DNA from: Capniomyces stellatus
Lineage: Eukaryota > Kickxellomycota > Harpellomycetes > Harpellales > Legeriomycetaceae
Direction: 5' to 3'
Assembly: GCA_001661515.1 (NCBI GenBank)
Contig: LUVW01000027.1
Span: forward strand, 356,067 to 420,066
DNA length: 64,000 nt
The translations under genes and the position numbers were made by a program. Positions 44,601 to 56,375 of this stretch are shown one piece after another. Below the pieces are notes generated by a model. The model did not search any database and was not told the origin of the DNA. It worked only from the letters and a program-made list of their open reading frames with translations. The first letter of the stretch is position 1; the number at the start of each line of letters is the position of its first letter.

Positions 44601-46989
44601 CAACGACTCAAAATCCTTGACATTAACCATTGCACAAAACTCTTTCCATCCAATGTTTACACGTGTTTTTTCTTTAGAAACTTCACCATTAAAAATTTGC
44701 TCGTTGTTTGGGAATTGTTCATTGTTTGAAATCTGTTCGTTGTTTGGGATTTGCTCATTATTTGGAATTTGCTCATCATTAAAAACTTGCTCGTTGTTTG
44801 GGAATTGTTCATCGTTTGAAATATGTTCATTGTTTGGGAATTTTTCATTGTTTGAAATCTGTTTGACAATTTGTGCATCGTTTTCGATTCCGTGCTGAGC
44901 AATAGGCTCAGTAGTACTCGCGTTTTGACTTGTGCTAATTACACCGTTTTCAATGTCTATGTTGGCGGGCTGGCTACCAGTTTGATGGCTGAATTGGTGG
45001 TCCAATGTCATTGCGATTGTCATATCCTCAGCATCTCGTTCATAGTCAATATCACTGGAACTAGCACTGGATTCTGAATCAGAGTCCGAGTTCAAATTTG
45101 AATCAAAGTTCAAATCATCATTTTCATTGTCGTTTTCCTGCTCTTCACTTGCTTGGGCAGTCTGAATATCTGAGGCTTGACCGTTTGGTGTGGGCTCAAC
45201 AATCTGAGTCAACTCCATAGTCATTTCGGAATCACTTTGCTCCTCTAAGTGTGCACGTGGTATGGTTGGTTATTGTTTAATGTTTGATTGGCTGCCTGAT
45301 TGACTGTAACTATAACTATATTCTTTGTATTTAATTTCAAATTCAACTTGGAATATTTTTTTACACTAGTCGAAATCTAGCGTAGAAACTTACCACTCTG
45401 TTGGAGGCTTTCAATGCCATTGGCTGTATCGGCAATCGCTCTTCCTCTGATTAGATTGTGGACCATTGACAAAATGCTGACACTTGAGTCATGATTTTCC
45501 ACGTCATCAACATGGTTAAAAGCTGGGTTGTCATTTATATTGTTTGGTAGATCATTGTTGTTATTGGCTGTGTTGTCGGCATTATAGTACACGTTTTCTT
45601 GCTGAACCAATCCAGTGAACTCCATTGTAACTTCGTTGTTGTCCCCATCAACATCGCTGTCACTTTCACTTTCACTTCCACTTCTACTCGTTGGCTTATT
45701 GTGTGATTGATTTTCATCAGCATTGTTGCTCGGATACATGCCCAAATCCAAATCCAAATCCAAACCCAAACCCAAACCCAAACCTAAACCCGGATTCAAG
45801 TCCATTCTCAGGTCCATGCCCAAGTTCAAATTTAAATTGGTATTGATGTTTGTTTCTTCGCTTTGCTCAAAGTTGGATTCGATGCTCATCATTGACTCCT
45901 CGGAATGCTCTTTTACCTTAACCTCAAAGCTATCCCTACAATTTATAAGCACCAATATTAACACCAACATATATGTATTTATATATATATACTCATAAAT
46001 TCACGTTTAGCCAAACCATGTTTGCAGCCATTAAAACTCTTACTCTGGGTCAGTCGAGTAGTCATACAGCTCACTCTTTTCACTTTCAGGATGATCTAAC
46101 TCAGCTCTGTTCTCGTTTTCATACATATTATGTTCTCCATTGCCTAAATTATGCTTGAATTCCTCGGTAGTTTCCAACCTTAGCCCCAAATCCACCCCTG
46201 TATACCTATCAACACAGCATTTATATATATATTATAGTCAGAATGTACGTTTTATATACTCTTATATCTCACATGTTACCACTATTTGGCATTATCGCTG
46301 AGCTTGGCCATATAGAACACTTAAACACTATCTTACTCTGTTGTTGTTTCTGGCATTTCATACAAGTCACTTGGCTCTTTTCTTTTCCCAATAAAGCCCA
46401 TCAGCTCTGAACTGTACAGCTGATCTCCCACTGAGTCGCTCTCCATTCCCAGCTTGTTTATATTATCCCAAAGCCATTTGCTATCCTCGTCGATTTCTTT
46501 GCTATTTCCCTCTTCTGGATGTCCCAATCCCTCTTCCTTCTCATCATACTCGTCTAGCCTAAACATATCGCTGTTTCTCCCCCCTGAAAACCTTTCTTGG
46601 GGATTCTCTCTTTCCTTCTCCTTCTCCTTGTCCTTATCGAACAACCTAATCCCAAATTCAGCATTATTATTTACCACTTGCAAACTTGGCCTTAAAACAA
46701 AAAACGGTGACTATTTTCTATCCAAGCATTTCTTAAATCTTCCACAACTCTTGTAAATATATCATATGTCACTATTTCTTTTTCAGCTTTTTTTTTTTTT
46801 ATTGAAATTTATTTCTTATTTTATTTTATTTTACCTAACATGCGCAGTTGGTGCAAAGCTAACCCTCCTTCCAAGTGACTTTCTGTCATTGATGCTACTT
46901 TTGCCCTCTACTTCTTTATCCTCCTTGGCCTCATTCTCTTCTGATGCCTGCCTTTTTATAAACATGTCTCTGAATAGATTTTGCTCCAT
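41630..46989 (-). CDS. SPC7: KNL1/Spc7 kinetochore scaffold, 12 exons
   Basis: Minus-strand exons: 46835-46989, 46337-46690, 46044-46205, 45394-45935, 44328-45244, 44065-44190, 43831-43937, 43555-43623, 43298-43406, 43072-43144, 42982-43029, 41630-42936. All phases match, giving about 1322 residues. Exon 1 encodes GRRVSFAPTAHVR at residues 40-52: the RVSF docking site for protein phosphatase 1, in the wording typical of KNL1/Spc7. Three MELT-like motifs follow, TMEFT (327-331), TMELT (413-417) and a degenerate MTIAMTL (479-485); MELT motifs bind Bub3-Bub1 after Mps1 phosphorylation. Residues 711-890 are coiled coil, and the C-terminal ~430 residues include a region that by position should be the RWD tandem binding Mis12 complex. 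Low-complexity inserts are GLGLGL/DLDLDL (273-288) and 7-residue NNEQ-type repeats (about 536-591). Intron 9 contains a poly-C gap. The shortest intron (45 nt) has a CTAAC branch site. Confidence 0.85.
43215..43263. repeat. Poly-C tract with 22-N gap in KNL1 intron
   Basis: Nine C, T, six C, then Ns at 43231-43252, then eleven C. It lies inside intron 9 of the KNL1 gene, so the coding sequence is not interrupted. Confidence 0.9.
44695..44870. repeat. Coding 21-bp repeat in KNL1 exon 5
   Basis: Imperfect tandem repeats of about 21 bp encode 7-residue units such as NNEQFPN and NNEQISN. The array sits between the MELT-like motifs and the coiled coil. Confidence 0.85.
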
Positions 46990-48527
46990 ACTTTCTCACA
47001 ATCTCAATTATATTCTTCAGTATACCAACAATTCTTGCATATATCAATGAATTTATTCTTCTCTTTATTATTACTATCTTTTTCTCCACGTCCCTCTGGA
47101 TATTAACGCACTCGCTTTCAATAGTAGTTTCTGTTTCTGCTCGACTTTTGCTGCTATTTCGATGTTCCTGTTTGTATTATTGTATTAATGTTTCCGGGAA
47201 CCTTTCAAGTTAGAGAATCGCTAGTTAATTTGTTTCAATTTGTTTGTTGGCCCTTTACTTTAAAAAAATCAAACTGGAGCAAAACTAAACGAAAAGCAAC
47301 AATACTTGTCCAGACTGTCTCTTCAGCTCCATTTCACAATTGAATAACTTCGTATAACTCACTTTCTTTCCTTTTCCTTTTCCTTTTTCTTTCGTTAATT
47401 TATTTATTTGTTTGTTTTTCTTTGAATTGCAAAGCTTCAATTGATTAATGTAAACAATGTCCCACCAATAAGATCTCCCTATTGTTGTTTCCGTTATTTC
47501 GGCCTCTATTTACTTTTTTTTTTTTACTCAAGTGTAATGTTTGCTGGTTTTAGGCTTCTTTAAACCCTTCACGATTTACTTGACTATGCCACTTTCAAGA
47601 AAACTAACCTCGCCTTTAAAAGAGAGTCTTTGAGCACCAGCAAAGTGAGAGTCAGTCCATCTCTAGGTTGTAAAAACGCCAACTCGACAGAGTCGTATCT
47701 CTATGCATCAAAGTTCGTGCACAGGTGTAAGTAAAAGCAAGTTTCTACTCGGTTTTCACCTTGGACTCCTAACTAGTAAATCAGACTTTGTCCAAACTCA
47801 GTAGCAAAACTATTAAGCAGAATTCAATATATAACAAACTATTCAGTTGGCCGTGCCAGTCTTTAGCTGCTATTGGGTGTTTACCATTTAGTTAGATTTC
47901 TCACCAATAGCTGTAAGGTAATTTTAACAATTTACCTGTTGTATTGGCAAATTATATGTTGGGATTAAAAGCAACTAGATTATTCTGGCTTGGTTAATTG
48001 GCTGTTTATTTGAATTGCCAACTAGTGGAGCCTTTTTTTGTTTTAGCTAGTGGAGAGCCTTATATTAGCTTCGTTTTATTTAATACAAAAGGCATAAATT
48101 GAATTTGAAAAAAATGCTAATTCTCATAATCCAACAAAGTGTTTCAGGTAATATTTAGCCTTTTTTTTTTGCTAATACTAACTTTAGTTTCCCTATGTTT
48201 TTAAACTGGTAAATGCACTGTTTTTAAAAAAGCTTAAAATTCGGATTCTTGAATTTCTTTAGCAAACAAAACAAAATAAAAACTAAATCCTTCAAACCCA
48301 AATTCCCTTGTAGCTATTTACATATCCTGTAGTTTTCTTAAACCAGATTACCAATTGGAACATCTCACTTCAAACCATCACTACGCTTAATCTCAATCAG
48401 CCTAATTCCAGCTATACCCCGACTCGGTTGTTTTAATCAAGATAACTTTTTTTTTATCATCTAGCACGAGTATAAAAATAAAATAAAAAAAAGCGGAAAA
48501 GCGATACTATTCAATTAGTCGTATAGG
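46990..48527. other. Intergenic between divergent KNL1 and VMA9
   Basis: About 1.5 kb of AT-rich sequence carrying both promoters. No gene, tRNA or repeat beyond short T-runs seen. Confidence 0.4.
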
Positions 48528-49024
48528 ATGGGTTTGTTACTGATATTCGGAGTATTTTTATTGACAGCTGCGATTTGTTATTCCACATGGATAATGACGG
48601 AAAAATCCAAGCAAAAAGAGTAAGAACTGCCCGCTCATTCTTTTTTCTTGTTCGAATTATGAGAATTCCTCAAGCGTTGGGTTTAATTCCTCGGCCATAT
48701 TTTCGAAAAAAATGCTTAAAATACTAACCTCTGATTACTATTATATCTAGATTGTATCGAACAATGGGGATAATGACTGCTGTGTGCTTCTATTTACTGT
48801 ACGTTGTTGTTGTTGTTGGGATTATCGATATCTATTTATAAAACAAATGCAGACTTTTGTACTTGCCAGAGCTGGGTGTGCTTTGCTATTGAATCCAATT
48901 TTCGTTCCTGAATATACTAATATATATATATTAATGTTATTATTGTTATTGTAGGTGGGCGATAACGTATCTTGCCCAATTGCATCCCTTGATTAGTCCA
49001 ATACGATCGGATTTGAGAGCATAA
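48528..49024 (+). CDS. VMA9: V-ATPase subunit e (Vma9 type)
   Basis: Three small exons, 48528-48619, 48751-48798 and 48955-49024, with matching phases, encode 69 residues. The product begins MGLLLIFGVFLLTAAICYS, has a short loop (WIMTEKSKQKELYR), a second helix, and ends WAITYLAQLHPLISPIRSDL plus RA. The pattern W-A-I-T-x-L-x-Q-L-H-P-L followed by P-x-R-S-D-L-R is the hallmark of subunit e of the vacuolar proton pump, a two-helix protein of the membrane V0 sector on vacuole and Golgi membranes. Length agrees with yeast Vma9 (73 residues). Each exon is too short to stand out as an open frame, so the gene is easily missed. It converges with CDC25. Confidence 0.92.
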
Positions 49025-49480
49025 GTTTGTCTGTAGATACATTGTTAAACTTTTGTAATTCACTTTATTTCAATATACCATACCAAAAACAAACCGATAA
49101 AAGTTTATTTTTAGCCCCTTTTGTCAATGTTTTTCTCGATAATTAACTTCCATTATCGACTTGCGTATATATTTATGACGGATAAATTGAAGTTATATTA
49201 ATACAAAATGACAATACAGTGGTAAAACAAAGTAAACAAGATAAATGAAACTAGTAAATGTTGAATAAATATATATAAAAGTAGGGTGGGGGGGGGGGGG
49301 GGGGGGGGGANGGGGGGGAGGGGGGGGGGGGGGGGGGGGGGGGGAGAGAGTATAGTCCAAATTAGAACATTGGGTGTCAACATGGCGCATTTTTGCGGTG
49401 TTTGGTTTGGACCAATTAGAAAAAGTGGATTGACAATTGACACGGTTATAAAAGGATGGGTTATGTTATGGCATTTAGAG
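49025..49480. other. Spacer between convergent VMA9 and CDC25
   Basis: Contains 3' untranslated sequence of both genes and the poly-G tract at 49286-49344. Nothing else seen. Confidence 0.45.
49286..49344. repeat. Long poly-G tract with single N
   Basis: About 55 G interrupted by A-N (49310-49311) and one A (49319). The length and the N suggest a collapsed or poorly resolved tract. Confidence 0.9.
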
Positions 49481-51101
49481 TCAGTTTTTCAAAAGATTTT
49501 CAAACAGACTTGGCCTAAAGCTTTTTGACCTTGAAAGCTTGGAGAGGCCAGAGGTAGGGCTGGAGAGAACGTTGTTTAGGTTGGGGGAATATGAGGACTT
49601 TGATCTTTTGAATTGACGTTCAAAGCCATTGAAAAGTTGGCGGCAATCATCAGCATGGTTGTGGTCATTCATGGTTACGTAGTTGGAGGGGAAGCAGTGG
49701 GAGCTGAATGCGGAGAAAAAGGTGTTGTATCCTCCGTTTAGAACGTAGATTTCAGGGTAGAATAGGTTGGGATAGTTGTTGAGGTTGATTTCGCGGTCTC
49801 TTTTTCTCAAATGAGAGGCCATTGAGGGGGCGCGTTTAACGGAATACTCGCAGTGCAAAACAATGACGACATTTTTGTTGAGTATAGGATTGGCCAGAAA
49901 AATAGCCTCAAGAGCATCGATAGTAGGAGCGTTCATTGCACCGGATATGTGCCCTCCTTCATACTCATATGGAAATCTGCAGTCTATGATATAGTGCTCG
50001 TCGTACAGATGCTTGTATTCACCGGATATAAGCTGGGTCAGCGTGCTCTTGTCTATTCTCTTGATTGAGTCGGTTGAAGTTCCGTAGCATGGCAAAACCA
50101 CGTTTTCTTTTATCTTGGGTGTTTCATATGCCTGTATTCCGATTTCTGGAAACCCGCTTTTAAACGACACCGAACTTTGGCTTTTGTTTCGTTTTATTAT
50201 TCCTCTAGGCTTTGTATAGCCTAAACACTCGAACACATTATCGTCTTTAAAGTACTCTATATCTCCAGCCTGACGTTCAAACTTGGGAAACTCGATTATG
50301 CCTTCGTCTTTGTTTTCGCTTTTGTTATTGTTTTCGTTTTTATTTTCGTTAAAATTCATCGCACTGCTGCTTCTGTTGCTGCTGCTCGCACTACTTTCTC
50401 TTCTTTTTATTAATATACTATCTCTGTCTTCTACAAGCAGTCCTTTTTCTTCCTATAATTTCAACATTCACAACGCTGTTATTTATTGGCTGTGCAGCAT
50501 TCAATTTTGATTGCCAGCTTTTATATCCCTGTTGTGACCTTATATGGCCTCACATATACGCCCAACCTATGTCTGGCATTCTGCTGCTTCTACCCAGCAA
50601 TATATATACTGTGTCTTTTTTTTTTTTGCCTACCTTATGAGGATTTCCAAGAATATAGCTTCTATTTTTCATTGCTTTGGAGGACCCTGTCGGTGATCCA
50701 AAGCTACTATGTGGCCTTTCTTTCCCTCCACCGCCACACTTCCAGAAAATATTGCTAGGCGAGTCTACTACAATATCCTCCACAGCCTCTCCAAGCCCCG
50801 CCATGGCTCTGTGCGTTTTATTGTATACCTCCGGGGTACTACTCTCTGCTTGTTTAGTCTTTGATACTGGGCCCATTAGAATGTCCACTGACTCCACCTC
50901 ATATCTGTTGCTGCAGCTCTGTTCATTATTTAATATTCTCAGTCCTGCACGATGAAATCTAGGCTGCTGCCCACAAAAAGCCGCTTCGGTAGACACTTTT
51001 ACTCTCTGTGCTTGTAGTTCATTATTCAAGTATGGTAGCGGTCTCTTTAGACTTTTTGTTCTAATCAATGTTGTTGCCGAGTTGACCTGAGAGATTCCCA
51101 T
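49481..51101 (-). CDS. CDC25: M-phase inducer phosphatase Cdc25
   Basis: Exons 50634-51101 and 49481-50452 on the minus strand, joined in phase 0, give 479 residues. The C-terminal rhodanese-type catalytic domain contains IIDCRFPYEYEGGHISGA, the active-site loop HCEYSVKRAP with nucleophile Cys357 and Arg363 in a C-x5-R arrangement, then RKRDREINLNNYP and YPEIYVLNGGY. These match Cdc25, which activates Cdk1 by removing phosphates from the glycine-loop Thr/Tyr at entry into mitosis. The loop differs from the usual EFSSERGP by conservative changes, but Cys, Arg and the following Pro are kept. The N-terminal ~280 residues are disordered and Ser/Thr-rich, as expected for the regulatory half, with basic-Ser motifs such as RNKSQSS. 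The start is the ATG at 51101. Confidence 0.92.
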
Positions 51102-53504
51102 AATTTAAGAGCTGTTTAGGGTTTGCTTTATCTATATATACCTTTTACTTTTGTTTTACTCTTACTCTTACTCTTACTTTATTGGTATTCTATTTCTCTG
51201 AAATATAAAGAATAAAGACTTGCTAAAACTATATAAAGTTACGGTCAAGTTATCAAGACTACCAACTGGCCAATATATAATTTGTGTATGTGTACATGAA
51301 GGGGTTTTAAACTAAACCTTGTTCGTAAGACTCTTTATATGAATCGATAACTATATATGCTGACAGGGAAATATACTAAATAATCATTGCCGTTCTCTAT
51401 CTCTGCTTTTATACTCTTTATCATTAACTCGGAGCTACATTTCTTTCAACTTGCTTTTTCATTTCTTTTCTTTTCTTTTCTTTTCTTTTCAAATTTAAAT
51501 TCAAATTCATATTCACAAACCAACATTGCAAAGTCTCAATCTTCCAAAATCACTTTTTTTAGCTAGCATTTTGGCCTATCTGTCCTATTCGCTGCCTCAT
51601 TTTCTTGCAACTTTGTCGTTTACTCGCTACAGTTTATTTGTAATTCTAATCGGTTTTACATTGGCTGTTTTTGTATTTGTTTTATCTAATTTTTGGGACG
51701 TGTGTACAACATTTAAACTAAATATCAGTTACCTACTTTTTTTTCTTATTTATTACGTACATTCAGCCATTCTTCCTGGCCATTTCTTTTCTACTAATAC
51801 TCGATAGCCTAGAAGATTCAATCTTTTGTTGTTTTTTTTTCTTTTATGCTGCAAGCAAATCAACCCGTTTTACTACTTTTTTTTTCTTTTTGGTGTTTTT
51901 TTTTCTTCTTTCTATTCCATTCATCGAACATTTATATTCAAACTTTGCTACAATTTGTCAATGTTGTTTAGTCGAAAGAATGCTACCAACCCAACATTGT
52001 CTATTTATTGAGTCGCTGCTTTGAGTTTTTCCGTGTTTGCTCCTTTTACTTATTTATTTCTTATCTCGTCTAGGTCTTTTTTTTTTTAAAAAAAAATACA
52101 ACTGTTCAGCAAAGAAGAATGTCCACTCCGCCAGCTTTATTCGTATTTCTGTCTCATTTTCATTCGCCAATTTGGTTGTTTAAAGTTCTTTGGAACTCGA
52201 AACTTTTCAACAATTTGCTCGAGACTTGATGAAAATTACTTGAATTACTGCCTTAAAATCACTTTAGAATAGGCTTGCTTTTGTTTGTTTCTCTACTATT
52301 TGCCTGCTTTGTTTTGGTTAGCTCTTATTGCCTTTTTGCATTATATATATATATATTTGATTTCTTTCGCTTTTTTCAATTGCCGCAGAATACTTTGGAC
52401 ATTGTAACATGAGGTCATTCCTACTCACACCCTTCTTATTTCAAAATTTTCTTTTCTTATTTCAACCATTTGCTTTTAATTTGCTTGCTTTAGGCACAAA
52501 CATTTGACTTGAATCTGTCACATGAGAACACTCTCGCAACTTTCCAGAGTTTTTGAAACGTCTTTACCTCAACTTTACGCACCTCACCAAAGAATTTAGG
52601 CCCAACAACTCCACAATCTATATTTAGCTTGTCTTGCCTTCTCTTCTTTAAACACTATTTGCCATTGCTTCCTAACAGCCAATTTGACACCTCCAACTAG
52701 CCAGCTCATTTGTCTTTATTATTTGTTTTAAACTTTATGGTTTTACAGATTTGTTATTAATTTAAGCAGTTTGTTTACAGCCTGTTTATTGAAGTTGGGT
52801 TTTAAATCGAATTTCTACTTGTCAAGCTCCACAAACCCAGAAACCGACTAATACCGTGTGGCTGCATTGAAAGACTCTGTTTTTTTATCACCATTCCTTC
52901 AAGTGCTGCGTATTGTGTTTGTGTAGGTGCGCTTAAACTACATTGCCAAAGCTGCGTCAACTTGCAAACACACAGCGAAATTCACACGCTGTTTCTCTGA
53001 CAATTTTCCCAATAGCAGCACCCTATCTGACTAATATATAGACTTATTCATAAAAATAAATATATATACTAGTGTTGCTTAAAATCGTCACCCTTGGCTG
53101 GCTACCACGACAACAACTCATGAGTTCGTGATAGAAAATTGTGTATTGACTTTCCCAACATGTCTTTGTTGTCGTTTTACGATTGACTCGAATCGCTACA
53201 AATTTACACCGTGACTTTGATTTCTTTATATTGGTTGTTTGTATTTGTATTCGATGCATTCGATCCAATTTGATTATTTAAAAAACAGAACATTAGTAAT
53301 ATATTTCAATAAAAAAAGGAACATTAGTAATATACACGCATCCTGTTCGCCAGTTGCATTTCAGAAAAAGAATTGCAACACTTAACATTACAAATCAAGC
53401 CTCAGTCTTTAGGTCGAATCAAGTACAACATAGAGAGGCAGTTGTTACGATTTAGTCATTCTTATCTTGAAAATCCAAATCGTGTCCAAAAAAATGAACA
53501 AAAA

Positions 53505-53606
53505 AGAGCAAGAGCAAGAGCAAGAGCAAGAGCAAGAGCAAGAGCAAGAGCAGTAGCAGTAGCAGTAGCAGTAGCAGTAGCAGTAGCAGTAGCAGTAGCA
53601 GTAGCA
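53505..53606. repeat. Two adjoining hexanucleotide arrays
   Basis: About eight copies of GAGCAA are followed directly by about nine copies of GTAGCA. The abrupt switch between related 6-bp units suggests one array evolving into another. Confidence 0.95.
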
Positions 53607-54976
53607 ACAAGGATTATGATAACTCAAGGCGAGAGCTCGTATTGAGGTCCAACAGGTTTTAGTATGGTACATTTAACACGCAAACTTAAACAAAAGCTAT
53701 ACCGCTAGTTGAGATAGTCTAAGAGACTATGCACCAATATATTAATAAGCATTATCTGGTCATAAAGGATAAAGAAGAAAGAAGAAAAGTTGACTTTTGC
53801 CTTGTTCTAGCCAGGTAGGACTGTTGGTAACAGGTCTCATTAAATGAGGAAATTTGTGCAAAACAGTCATTATAACAGGTTTAAATACACTTTTATGCTT
53901 GGTGAGTAAGACTTATGCCTCCAAGACTGACGCCCAACCAAACTTGACATTCTAACAAACGTCTGTGATTATCGTCTAAAATCGATAGCCTTTATAAGCT
54001 TTATACACAGCCAAAGGCAGTTGACACGAAAGGCATAACACAGTAGCGCAGATAGTGAATGTGGTGGTAGTTTAGTCAGAAACCCGTTATTTTAGGGTCG
54101 GGTATAATTATGATATCCCAAATGTAGTTGGATTTGCGATTGTGTGTAGTATTCAATAAGGATTGAGGGTGTTTCTGATATTTTTTTTAGAATCTTGGGC
54201 CAATTAATATACATGCAACTAGCACTCTGGTTTTCTGGTGGGGTTTCTGGTTAATATGAGTTTTCCTGTAGCAGTGGTGGATGTTTGACTGAATCAGGCT
54301 CTATTGAAAATTAATTACAAAACAATAACAAACAAAAAGAATAGTTTGGTGTAAAGAAGAAAGATATTAATAAATTTGGGTAAAAAAAAGGTGCAAACAG
54401 AACAAAAAGTAGCAAAGATGTCAAGCATATTACAAAACGAATATGCTCTGATTTCCCAACAGAAAAGTAAACTAAACATTTGGAAAAAGCAAGAAGAAAA
54501 AAAACTAAATATTGGGGGAAGAAAACAATCGAGGTTTTTTGTTTTAACAAATAGCGAGTCTAAAATACAAATCATCGTCAAAAGAAGCTTCATGACGCCA
54601 TTATTTTCAAGTAAATCAGGTAGATTAAGACAGAGCACAAAAAGTCTAAAACCAGCAAATGATCAACACAAAGGTGGATGATAGAAGTTGGTATTACTAG
54701 ATAAATAAATAGAATTACTAGACTTTAACGAATTAGGGCAAAGACTTATTAATGTTATGGTAGGAAAAGCAAACGAACAAGTGAACAGCTGGTAGGTAAA
54801 AAGAAGGTCGAGCTGACACAAGTAGTACCAGATTAGTGAAAGCGAAAAGCATGATTATGGTTGGTGCATCACTGCAGTTATATAGATGCATGTTGGAAAA
54901 CCACTTATATCTAACAGCGAAGATAAAGTAAAGGCGACCCGGCAAAACAAGAACTCCAGCTTCAACTTCAGATCCA

Positions 54977-55049
54977 TTTTTAGTTTTAGTTTTAGTTTTA
55001 GTTTTAGTTTTGGGTTTGGGTTTGGGTTTGGGTTTGAGTTTGAGTTTGA
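54977..55049. repeat. Hexanucleotide array TTTTAG to TTTGGG to TTTGAG
   Basis: About six TTTTAG units change to about four TTTGGG units and then TTTGAG units without loss of 6-bp phase. The TTTGGG part resembles telomeric-type repeats but is internal and short. Confidence 0.92.
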
Positions 55050-56308
55050 AACAATTTAGTAGCTGGCACCTATAAGAGAATCTGAGAAAAGAGCCAGAGT
55101 GATTTACAAGGCTGAAAGGATAGTAAAAATGTACACAGAGATATTGTTTAAAATGGGGCTAGATGCGGGCGAGATTAAAAATGAAAATAAAGATGTGTCA
55201 ATCTAGAGCAGGGTTGTCATTTTCAGTCTTTAGTTGCGATGAGCTCAAAAGCAAAAAGGATAAAAAAGCGTAAGGTGTAAAGTATAGAATATAGAGCATA
55301 GAGCATAGAATAGAATAATGTAGTGGATGCTATATAGCAAAAAAGAAGAAAAACCCACAAGGATTAAAAAAACAGTACAATCAACTTGGCTTCAGTAATA
55401 GTAAATAAATGAAAAATAACAGTGTAGTGTAACAGTTCGAGTGAATGGGAGGCAAAATAAAGTAAAACGGATTTGGTAAAATTACAAAAGGAGAACGTTT
55501 AATCAATTGGACAGCACTAAACACACATCAATATTAGCCATTGGTCAAACTGGGATAAAATCGAAAGTATAGCTGAAATAGCTGTGTTAACTGATACATT
55601 AACTTCAAAATCGAGAATTAATGTGATGTGAAAAGTAAAACAAGCAGGGGATGTATAGACGGATATAATTTAATGATTACACAAAGTAGATTTGAGAAAG
55701 AAAATCGGGGTTAATTAAACAAGAATAGAGCTGCAAAGTGAAAAAACAAAATAAAAAATACATGGAGTGAACCCATTTTTTTAGACGCTAAATAACGGAT
55801 AAACATTAAGCAAAATACAGACAGACGGCAAAAAAAAAGGCCAGTATTTAAATACAAAAGCAAGTGAGAAGATCAATGCAAGTGGAGTGAAGTGGCATGT
55901 AAAAGTGGATTTACCAACGAAAAGGCGAACTTGGAGTTGAAATATGAAAATCGATTTACAAAGAAACATCAGCTTTAAGCCTCAATATTAACAGTAATGT
56001 GTTGGGGGTTATAGAGTTTTTTTTTTTGTATATTCACATTTTTATTTTATTTTAAAGAAATGAAATAAAATAAAATAAAAAGAGAAAGTGGACCAGTAGA
56101 GTATGATTTGTTTTATACAGGATAATGAAATATCAACCTACAGATAACAAGTAGTGTCGGTCAAGCGAGTAAGATAAGAGCGTATATCATGGTTGTGAGG
56201 TTGACGTGATATAGTGATTTAGTAAGGATGAAAAGTAGCGTGGATCATAGTTAAAGTAGTGTAACAGCTGTGACAAAGAAATTAAACAATCCAATTCAAG
56301 AAAGTAAA

Positions 56309-56375
56309 ACAAAGAAAACCCCCCCCCCCCCATTCNNNNNNNNNNNAAACAAAGAAAACCCCCCCCCCCCCATTC
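56309..56375. repeat. Duplicated poly-C unit around an 11-N gap
   Basis: The string AAACAAAGAAAA, 12 C, then ATTC appears immediately before the Ns (56336-56346) and again immediately after. This is a second clear case of the same sequence placed on both sides of a gap. Confidence 0.92.

Noticed and set aside
53104..53128. Perfect palindrome AACTCATGAGTT with partial flanking complementarity
   Set aside because: Only 12 bp and isolated; expected by chance in 64 kb often enough that no function can be claimed.
53373..53645. Arg-Ala and Val-Ala repeat frame
   Set aside because: Translation of the GAGCAA/GTAGCA arrays with no other coding evidence.
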